Shown piece after piece: positions 30,091 through 35,748 of a stretch of 35,748 bases of DNA. The first letter of the stretch is position 1; each line of letters starts with the position of its first letter. Below the pieces are notes generated by a model that ran no database searches, was not told where the DNA came from, and saw nothing but the letters and a program-made list of their open reading frames with translations. Origin of the DNA: Bacteroidales bacterium (GTDB lineage Bacteria > Bacteroidota > Bacteroidia > Bacteroidales > P3); contig JAFXUY010000036.1 of NCBI GenBank assembly GCA_017524785.1, positions 1 through 35,748 on the forward strand, given 5' to 3'. The translations under genes were made by a program, and so were the position numbers.

Positions 30091-31172
30091 TATTTCGGTG
30101 CTTTATATACGAGGTACCACGCGGCGGCGCCGAAGAGTATCTGCGGCAGCAGTATGGCCATGAATGGCGACAGCTCGCCGTTGGTGGCGAAGACGGTGGT
30201 TACTTTCATGAAGAGGATGAAGGCGAAGGCTATGGCTATGCCTATGGCCAGGTGGAGGCCTATGCCGCCGCGTGTCTTGCGCGAGGCCACGGCCACGCCT
30301 ATGAAGGTCATCACTATGATGGCCAGCGGGTTGAGCAAGCGTTGCCACAGCTCTATCTTGGCCTGTTTTACGGTTCCGGTGCCGCGCAGAGTCTCGCGCT
30401 GTATGTGGCGTATCAAGGCCGGCGTGGGCATTGTCTCTATGCGTTGGGCCCGCAGGTCGAGGTCTTCTGGCAGCACATGCAGGTCGACGGTGTCGATGGC
30501 TGTGTATGTGAGCGTCTCGACGCCATGCTTGTCGATGTCGCGCACCGAATGGCCCTCGCACTGCCACAAGCCGCTGGCGGTGTCGAAGGTTATGAGCTCG
30601 CACACTTCGCGCCGCATCATGCGCCCGTCTGGGCTGTACACCTCGCGGCGGAACTTGCTGGCGCGTTTGTGTGCAACGTCGTAGTTCTCGGAATACACCT
30701 GGACGCCGGCTTCGGCCTGGAAGTGTATGTTGTGGTAGTAGCTGGCGCGGCGTGTTTTCACGTACTGCTCTTCGAAGGCGTTGAGCGTGCGGTTGGAATA
30801 GGGAATGACGAAGTTGCCCAGCAGCAGAACCACCAGGGCCACTATCACCGAGCCGTAGAGGTATGGGCGCAGCATGCGGCGGTAGCTGATGCCGGCGCCC
30901 AGTATGGCTATCACTTCGGTGTTGCCTGCCATCTTCGACGTGAAGAATATCACGGCGATGAATATGAACAGGGGGCTGTAGAGGTTGACGAAGCCGGGGA
31001 TGAAGTTGAAATAGTATTCAAAGATAATCTTGCTCAACGGGGCATGGTGACCCAGAAAGTCGTCGAGCTTCTCCGACAGGTCGAAAGTGATGACGATAAT
31101 AATAATCAAAGCCAAGGCCAGCAAGAAGGTCTTGATGTACTTGGCTAAGATATATCGGTCTAACCGGAGCAA
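30090..31172 (-). CDS. LptF/LptG (YjgP/YjgQ) family permease
   Basis: A 360-residue LPS-export permease family protein with six membrane segments: three at the N-terminus (FLLALALIIIIVITFDLSEK, then FIFIAVIFFTSKM), a large periplasmic beta-jellyroll part (about 130-270), and three at the C-terminus (ending AILLPQILFGAAAWYLVY). With an LptB ATPase it would extract lipopolysaccharide from the inner membrane toward the outer membrane. The sequence LDRYILAKYIKTF suits LptG. The start is a TTG at 31172, four bases past the mutA stop; no suitable ATG is upstream in frame. Confidence 0.85.
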   Translation of the reverse strand: MLRLDRYILAKYIKTFLLALALIIIIVITFDLSEKLDDFLGHHAPLSKIIFEYYFNFIPGFVNLYSPLFIFIAVIFFTSKMAGNTEVIAILGAGISYRRMLRPYLYGSVIVALVVLLLGNFVIPYSNRTLNAFEEQYVKTRRASYYHNIHFQAEAGVQVYSENYDVAHKRASKFRREVYSPDGRMMRREVCELITFDTASGLWQCEGHSVRDIDKHGVETLTYTAIDTVDLHVLPEDLDLRAQRIETMPTPALIRHIQRETLRGTGTVKQAKIELWQRLLNPLAIIVMTFIGVAVASRKTRGGIGLHLAIGIAIAFAFILFMKVTTVFATNGELSPFMAILLPQILFGAAAWYLVYKAPK

Positions 31173-31175
31173 CGC

Positions 31176-33035
31176 TTAAAGGAGTTGTTTCTGGAAGTTA
31201 GTGAGGCATTCGAGGACGTTGGTCTTGACGTGGATAAACTCGTCTATGCCGTAGCCCTTGTAGGTCTCCACCATCTCTTTTGGGAAGCCGGCGAGGACGA
31301 GGCTTTTCACCTTGCCCTTCAGCATGTCGCACACGGGTTTGGTGAGCTCGGCATAGTCGTCGTCGCTGGAGCAGAGCACCACCACATCGGCGCCGCTCTC
31401 GAGGGCTGCCTTGGCGCCCTCTTCGGGAGTTGCGAAGCCGGGGTTGTCGATAATCTCATAGCCGGCCACGCCGAAGAAGTTGGTGGCGAAGCCCGAGCGG
31501 GCCTTGCGCATGGTCAGGTTGCCGTAGGTGAGCAGGAACACCTTCGGGCGGCGTGCGGCGCGTTCGGTCTGCAGGCGCAGCTGTTCGAAGGCTTCGGCAC
31601 CGCGGTAGGGCTTCAGCACGCGCACCTCGTCGCCCTGCTCGCAGCAGCAGCAACAATGCTTCTCTTCGTGTCCCACCTTGTCGCCCATCTTCTCGAGGAG
31701 GTTGGGATACTGGTTGGTGCCGAGGATGGTGGTCTTGCGGGTGGCTATGTCGAGGTCGCGCTGATGGGCGGTGGCCTCAACCTCGTCCTGCACCAAGCCG
31801 GCACGGAGGGCCTTGCACATGCCGCCGGCCTCTTCCACTTTCATGAAGTGCTCCCAGGCGCCGCGGGCAATCTCGTTGGTGAGGTTCTCGATATAGTAGC
31901 TGCCGGCAGCGGGGTCGACAGTCTTGTCGAGGTAGCTCTCTTCCTTGAGCAGCAGCTGCTGGTTGCGGGCTATGCGGTAGCCGAAGTCGTCGGCCTCCTT
32001 GTAGGCGTTGTCGAAGGGCAGCACCGAGATGCTGTCGGCGCCGGCCACGGCCGAGGACATGGCCTCGGTGGTGCTGCGCAGCATGTTCACATAGGGGTCG
32101 TAGACCGACTGGTTCCAGCGGCTGGTGGTGGCGTTGATGAACAGCTTGTAGGCGCAGTCGCACTCGGGCTTGTACTGCTCCACTATCTTGCTCCACAGCA
32201 GGCGGGCAGCGCGAATCTTGGCAATCTCCATGAAGTAGGTGCTGCCCACGCCCACGCTGAGCTGGATGCGGCTGGCCACGCGGTGGGCCTTGCAGCCGAG
32301 GTCGGTGAGGCGTGCCACCAGCTCGTTGGCGGCGGCAAGGCTGAAGCCGAGTTCTTGGACGATGTTCGAGCCGGCGTTGTGCAGCAGCTGTCCGTTGACG
32401 GTGAGCACGCGGAACTTGGGCAGGGCCTCGTGGGCATACTCCACCAGCTCCTTGGCGGCCTGCAGGTCGCCTTCCTCGCCGCGGTGGAACTTGCCGTGGT
32501 TGAGGGCATAGCGGAACATGTCGAAATCGGTCGAGCCACAGAGTTCCTTGGGGTCGAAGCCTTCGCGTTTGGCATATTCGACATAGAGTTTCAGCAGCGA
32601 CAGGTAGTCTTTCGAGCACATGAAGTTGATGCTCACGGCGTTGATATAGATGCCCTTCAGCAGGGTGGCCATATCGTCGACTGTGGCGATGCCTTTGGTG
32701 CAGAAGCCCAGCGAGGTGGCGCCGCGCTCCACGGCGTCGAGGGCTATGCGGTTGGCCTCCTTGGGGTCTTCCACATGGATGTCCTGGCGCACTTCCCACA
32801 CGTTGTCGGCCACATGTTTGCCGCGGGTGTAGGGCATCTCGCCCGGATTGGCATCCAGATACTCAAGGCCTTCGAGGTCTTCGGCACGGTAGTAGGGCTT
32901 CACCTTGAAGCCCTCGATGGTACGCCACACGAGCTTCTTCTCGTAGTCGGCACCTTTGAGGTCTTTGTTGATTACCTCCTCCCATTTCTCGGTCGGAACG
33001 GGCGGGAATTCGCTGAATAACTTGTTGTCTTCCAT
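31176..33035 (-). CDS. mutA: Methylmalonyl-CoA mutase small (beta) subunit
   Basis: A 619-residue small subunit, which with the B12-binding large subunit interconverts succinyl-CoA and methylmalonyl-CoA on the route to propionate. The N-terminal TIM barrel and the linker to a B12-fold-like domain (KVFLLTYGNLTMRKARSGFATNFF, DVVVLCSSDDDYAELTKPV) are present; the small subunit does not bind B12 itself. At residues 461-465 five consecutive Cys interrupt the linker (HCCCCCEQ). The partner mutB is not next to it: the following gene is the LptG-type permease, four bases downstream. A -7 box lies at the complement of 33072-33079. Confidence 0.93.
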   Translation of the reverse strand: MEDNKLFSEFPPVPTEKWEEVINKDLKGADYEKKLVWRTIEGFKVKPYYRAEDLEGLEYLDANPGEMPYTRGKHVADNVWEVRQDIHVEDPKEANRIALDAVERGATSLGFCTKGIATVDDMATLLKGIYINAVSINFMCSKDYLSLLKLYVEYAKREGFDPKELCGSTDFDMFRYALNHGKFHRGEEGDLQAAKELVEYAHEALPKFRVLTVNGQLLHNAGSNIVQELGFSLAAANELVARLTDLGCKAHRVASRIQLSVGVGSTYFMEIAKIRAARLLWSKIVEQYKPECDCAYKLFINATTSRWNQSVYDPYVNMLRSTTEAMSSAVAGADSISVLPFDNAYKEADDFGYRIARNQQLLLKEESYLDKTVDPAAGSYYIENLTNEIARGAWEHFMKVEEAGGMCKALRAGLVQDEVEATAHQRDLDIATRKTTILGTNQYPNLLEKMGDKVGHEEKHCCCCCEQGDEVRVLKPYRGAEAFEQLRLQTERAARRPKVFLLTYGNLTMRKARSGFATNFFGVAGYEIIDNPGFATPEEGAKAALESGADVVVLCSSDDDYAELTKPVCDMLKGKVKSLVLAGFPKEMVETYKGYGIDEFIHVKTNVLECLTNFQKQLL

Positions 33036-33071
33036 TATGATGTATCGTTTATTTGTCTAATATGTAAAGTG

Positions 33072-33079
33072 CAAATATA
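33072..33079 (-). promoter_or_regulatory. -7 element upstream of mutA
   Basis: Complement reads TATATTTG, about 37 bases before the mutA ATG; no convincing -33 at 19-21 bases. Confidence 0.45.
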
Positions 33080-33131
33080 CGCAAAATAATTTATATCCTG
33101 CGTACAAATGTAAAAATAATTCTCTGTGGGT

Positions 33132-34460
33132 CTACACGGCTTCGCCTGCGGCGTGGCCGGTGGAGAAGGCTATCTGCAGGTTGTAGCCGCCGGTATCGGC
33201 GTCGAGGTCGAGCAGTTCGCCGGCGAGGTACAGTCCTTTCACCAGGCGGCTCTCCATGGTCTTGGGATTCACCTCGGCCAGGCTCACGCCGCCCTGGGTG
33301 ACGATGGCCTCGTTCCAGTCGCGGGTTCCGGTGATGGTGAACTCCACGCCTTTGAGCCAGCGGCAAAGGCGTCGCCGTTCGTCGCCGGTTATCTGGTGCA
33401 GGCGTTTGTAGTATTCAATGTGCAGTTGCTTCAGCGCCAGTGGTATCAGCTCGGCGGGCAGCCACAGGCGCAGGGCGTCGTTGAAGATGCGGGTGCCGTT
33501 CTGGTCGATGTCGGCGAGCAGGCGTCGGTCGAGCTGTTCGGCGCTGAGGGCAGGCTTGAGGTCGAGAATAGCGGTGAGGTTGCCTGGTTGCCCATTTGCT
33601 TGATTGCTTGAGTGGAGTGGGCGGGAGGCTGCGCGGCTGGCGCTTATCGATATGGGGCCGCCGAGGCCGTCGTCGGTGAAGGTCAGTTCGCCCAGTGCCG
33701 ATTTGAAGATTGTGGTGCCCGTCGTCCGGTCGGCAATGTCCAGCTGTACGTTCTTCAGCGTGAAGCCCACGAGGTCGTCGGGGATGCGCTCGTCGCACTT
33801 CAGCGGCACCAGTGCAGGCACGGGTTCCACAATGGTGTGTCCCAGTTCGGCGGCCATGCGGTAGCCGGCGCCGGTCGAGCCGGTGGTGGGGTAGGAGAGG
33901 CCTCCGGTGGCCAGGATAATGTGGCGGCAGGTGATGCGCTCGCCTCCTTGCAGGATGACTGCGGTGACGAATCTCTCGCACTCGCCGTTCTCCGTCTTGC
34001 GTTCGCCGGTTTCCACACGGATAACTGTGGCGTTCTTGCGTATGGTTACGTTGGGGTTGTTCTCCAGTTCGCCAATCAGGGCGAGGAATATGTCGAGGGC
34101 CTTGCCGGAGGCAGGATATACGCGGTTGCCGCGCTCGACGGTGAGCTCCACGCCGTGCTCCTCGAACCATTGCATCAGCTCTTGGTTGAAGAAGCGTCCG
34201 TAGGCGTTGCGCAGCCACACGCCGCCGCTCTGCCCTGGCTTGTTGGTGGAGCCTGCCGTGCTGCTGCCTATGTGGGGCAGTGTGTCGCGCAGGGGGTTGG
34301 TGTTGGTCAGGTTGCAGCGCCCTTTGCCTGTGATGCGCAGTTTGCGCCCGGCTTGGTCCATCTTCTCGAGCAGCAGCACGCGACGGCCGCGTGCTGCTGC
34401 GGTGACGGCAGCCATCAGCCCGGCGGCGCCGCCGCCAACCACTATCACGTCATAGTCCAT
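33132..34460 (-). CDS. HI0933-family (BaiN-like) NAD(P)/FAD-dependent oxidoreductase
   Basis: A 442-residue flavoprotein. The dinucleotide-binding GGGAAG is at residues 9-14 (DVIVVGGGAAGLMAAVTAA). The family signature GRKLRITGKGRCNLTN follows, then LATGGLSYPTTGSTGAGYRMA in the middle, and the C-terminal GLYLAGELLDLDADTGGYNLQIAFSTG motif. Members reduce carbonyl or alkene groups on diverse substrates; BaiN acts in bile-acid transformation. Substrate is not predictable here. It sits 15 bases after the universal stress protein gene, so the two may be cotranscribed. Confidence 0.9.
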   Translation of the reverse strand: MDYDVIVVGGGAAGLMAAVTAAARGRRVLLLEKMDQAGRKLRITGKGRCNLTNTNPLRDTLPHIGSSTAGSTNKPGQSGGVWLRNAYGRFFNQELMQWFEEHGVELTVERGNRVYPASGKALDIFLALIGELENNPNVTIRKNATVIRVETGERKTENGECERFVTAVILQGGERITCRHIILATGGLSYPTTGSTGAGYRMAAELGHTIVEPVPALVPLKCDERIPDDLVGFTLKNVQLDIADRTTGTTIFKSALGELTFTDDGLGGPISISASRAASRPLHSSNQANGQPGNLTAILDLKPALSAEQLDRRLLADIDQNGTRIFNDALRLWLPAELIPLALKQLHIEYYKRLHQITGDERRRLCRWLKGVEFTITGTRDWNEAIVTQGGVSLAEVNPKTMESRLVKGLYLAGELLDLDADTGGYNLQIAFSTGHAAGEAV

Positions 34461-34475
34461 ACCGGCCGCTGATCG

Positions 34476-35315
34476 TCACACCTTGGAGGCGACGTTGATA
34501 TAGTCTTCGGGGTGTATGCAGAGCACGGGAATCTGCGAGCGGTGGACCACCTGCTGTGCGTTGGTGCCGAGGAAGAGCTGCGAGATGACGCGGTCCTGCT
34601 CGGTGTTGATGATAATCATGTCGGCCTTGATGTTGTTGGCGAAGTCGAGCACCGTGTCGCAGTAGTTGGAATAGCTCTGCAGTTCAATGTCGTAGGGCAC
34701 GCCTTCCTTCTCCATGAAGTCGGCGCTCTGTCCCACATAGGTGCGCAGTGCCGACTCTTCCTCTTTGAGGTCGAGCAGGCCCAGCAGGCACACTTTGGAG
34801 CCGAAAATGCGGGCCATGGCTGCTGCGGGCGGCACCTTCTGGCGCGAGTTGGCGTTGACGCGGATGGGCACCACGATGCGCTCCAGTTTCTTGTGGAAGT
34901 CGTAGCCCTGGCGCATGGTGAGCACGGGGCACGGCGCATCCTGCACGATGCGGCTGGCCTGGCTGCCGATGACGTATTTCTCATAGCCCGATGCACCGTT
35001 GGTGCCGATGATGATGAGCGGGGCCAAATCCTTCTTGGCAAGCTCGGCTATGGCCGACGACACGCGCCCTTGGATGATTTTCCACTCGATGGTGCCGTGT
35101 TTCAGTGCCGGACGGTGCTTGTCGCAGAGTGCCTGCAGTTTGTCCTTGGCAAGATTGGTCATCAGTTCAAGCTGGTCGTTCGAGAAGAGTTTTTTCTCGC
35201 GCTTCACCCATACCACGGTGATGCCGCAGGCCATGCGGTTGGCCACGTCGACGGCAAGTTCCAGGGCGACATACGAACCCTCGGAGAAGTCGGTTCCTAC
35301 TATGATGGATTTCAT
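34476..35315 (-). CDS. Tandem-domain universal stress protein (UspA)
   Basis: A 279-residue protein with two Usp domains. The first (about 1-145) has the ATP-binding G-x2-G-x9-G-[ST] motif, GTNGASGYEKYVIGSQASRI, with VGTDFSEGS at its N-terminus. The second domain (about 150-279), with INTEQDRVISQLFLGTNAQQV, keeps the fold but lacks the full nucleotide loop, so it may bind differently or not at all. Cytoplasmic stress-response role is inferred from the family. First gene of the minus-strand unit that continues through the HI0933-family flavoprotein. Confidence 0.9.
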   Translation of the reverse strand: MKSIIVGTDFSEGSYVALELAVDVANRMACGITVVWVKREKKLFSNDQLELMTNLAKDKLQALCDKHRPALKHGTIEWKIIQGRVSSAIAELAKKDLAPLIIIGTNGASGYEKYVIGSQASRIVQDAPCPVLTMRQGYDFHKKLERIVVPIRVNANSRQKVPPAAAMARIFGSKVCLLGLLDLKEEESALRTYVGQSADFMEKEGVPYDIELQSYSNYCDTVLDFANNIKADMIIINTEQDRVISQLFLGTNAQQVVHRSQIPVLCIHPEDYINVASKV

Positions 35316-35441
35316 TCGGTTGGAGTTGTTTTTTTTATTTTTATCACTTTAAAACGACATTCTTTATATATTATTGTGTCGTGGCTGATATTTTTTTGCC
35401 GATGGCTCCCCTATGGGTGGCCCTGTTCTTCAGTCGTTTTT

Positions 35442-35516
35442 CGGTGTTTCTTCGGTATTTCTTCGGTCATTCACCGAAGAAATACCGAAGAAACACCGAA
35501 GAAATACCGAAGAAAT
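35442..35516 (+). repeat. 26-bp perfect inverted repeat plus 11-bp tandem repeats
   Basis: Left arm 35442-35467 and right arm 35473-35498 are perfect complements around a 5-base loop (CATTC). The right arm continues into four tandem 11-mers ACCGAAGAAA[T/C] (35473-35516). The result is an exceptionally strong hairpin in the gap between the Usp gene and ruvB. No T-run follows it on the plus strand. Confidence 0.9.
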
Positions 35517-35559
35517 GAGGGAGGCATCAGGGCGATGGGGCGGCGGGAAACACTTTTTT

Positions 35560-35590
35560 TTTGCTATGTCAAATATTATTGCTATTTTTG
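35560..35590 (+). promoter_or_regulatory. Canonical promoter for ruvB
   Basis: TTTG (35560-35563), 19 bases, TATTTTTG (35583-35590). The ATG at 35595 lies 4 bases after the -7 box, so the transcript would be almost leaderless. Confidence 0.8.
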
Positions 35591-35594
35591 CAGC

Positions 35595-35748
35595 ATGAAT
35601 GACAGTCTAGAAAGCCATAGTATCTCGGCTAAAGAGAAAGAGATAGAACGTGCGTTGCGTCCGTCGGGGTTCGACAGCTTTGCCGGCCAAAAGCAGGTGG
35701 TTGAGAACCTCAAGGTCTTCGTGCGTGCTGCCAAGGAGCGCGGCGAGC
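35595..35748 (+). CDS. ruvB: Holliday junction helicase RuvB, N-terminal part (3' partial)
   Basis: The first 51 residues are visible before the window ends: a short Ser/Glu-rich start (MNDSLESHSISAKEKEIERA), then LRPSGFDSFAGQKQVVENLKVFVRAAKERGE. This matches the conserved N-terminal AAA+ region of RuvB (L-R-P-x-x-[LF]-x-[DE]-[FY]-x-G-Q), just before the Walker A motif. RuvB motors branch migration of Holliday junctions together with RuvA. The promoter ends 4 bases upstream, so the first ATG fits a near-leaderless message. Confidence 0.9.
   Translation, partial: MNDSLESHSISAKEKEIERALRPSGFDSFAGQKQVVENLKVFVRAAKERGE

Noticed and set aside
31185-33020. 611-codon plus-strand frame opposite mutA
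   Set aside because: Antisense shadow of a highly conserved gene in GC-rich DNA; its translation is low-complexity (Val/Gly/Ala/His) and matches no family.
35473-35516. CRISPR array
   Set aside because: Four contiguous 11-mers without spacers and no cas gene in the window; better described as tandem repeats within a hairpin.

Overview
The window looks like the chromosome of a Bacteroidales (Bacteroidota) bacterium that carries a type IX secretion system. The evidence is: promoters of the Bacteroides form TTTG-N19/20-TAnnTTTG with almost no Shine-Dalgarno sites; secreted proteins with T9SS sorting domains of both type A and type B; Bacteroidota-restricted families (DUF4270, DUF3078, DUF4296, DUF2693, a PorE-like TPR/PD40 protein); and a methylmalonyl-CoA mutase small subunit. 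Most of the sequence is fairly GC-rich housekeeping DNA.

Layout. 1-2.3 kb: the end of a T9SS type B cargo gene, overlapping recQ. 2.2-6.1 kb (minus): a unit of a starch-synthase-like protein, a DUF4270 lipoprotein, a MORN-repeat protein and maf, behind a canonical promoter. 6.1-7.7 kb (minus): a secreted T9SS protein preceded by a 54-residue exported peptide, with its own promoter. 8.1-9.7 kb: recX coupled to a DUF3078 protein. 9.85-18.2 kb: an AT-rich accessory island. 18.2-24.4 kb: an S-adenosylmethionine hydroxide adenosyltransferase divergent from sufC-sufD-(PorE-like)-(MsbA-like ABC exporter). 24.4-28.1 kb: tRNA-Val(TAC) and a cluster of six small lipoproteins. 28.2-35.3 kb (minus): universal stress protein, flavoprotein, mutA, LptF/G-type permease, sufE, a sufT-like DUF59 gene and an OppC-type permease. 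The start of ruvB closes the window.

The island is the part most likely to hold something new. It has two recombinases: a small serine recombinase (13135-13782) and a tyrosine integrase at its right edge (16921-18042). Inside it, two direct copies of a dyad, AATGAG-TG-CTCA, 4.0 kb apart (9966 and 13985) bracket a HAD phosphatase, a NUMOD3-like mini-protein, a winged-helix (replication-like) protein behind interleaved inverted repeats, two small phage-type proteins and the serine recombinase. Each dyad opens a short reading frame beginning MSAH, directly upstream of a gene. The right copy follows a canonical promoter and a leader with three consecutive hairpins, which lead into a BspA-like leucine-rich adhesin. 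If the dyads are recombination sites, excision of the 4-kb segment would remove the adhesin's promoter and leader and, in the circle, place them in front of the HAD gene. This is a hypothesis from sequence layout only.

Fe-S biogenesis genes are split: sufC-sufD at 19 kb and sufE plus a SufT-like gene at 29-30 kb, with no sufB or sufS in view. Noncoding structures of note are a perfect 26-bp hairpin with 11-bp tandem repeats before ruvB, and a 17-bp tandem palindromic TCTAGA repeat before the oppC-like gene.
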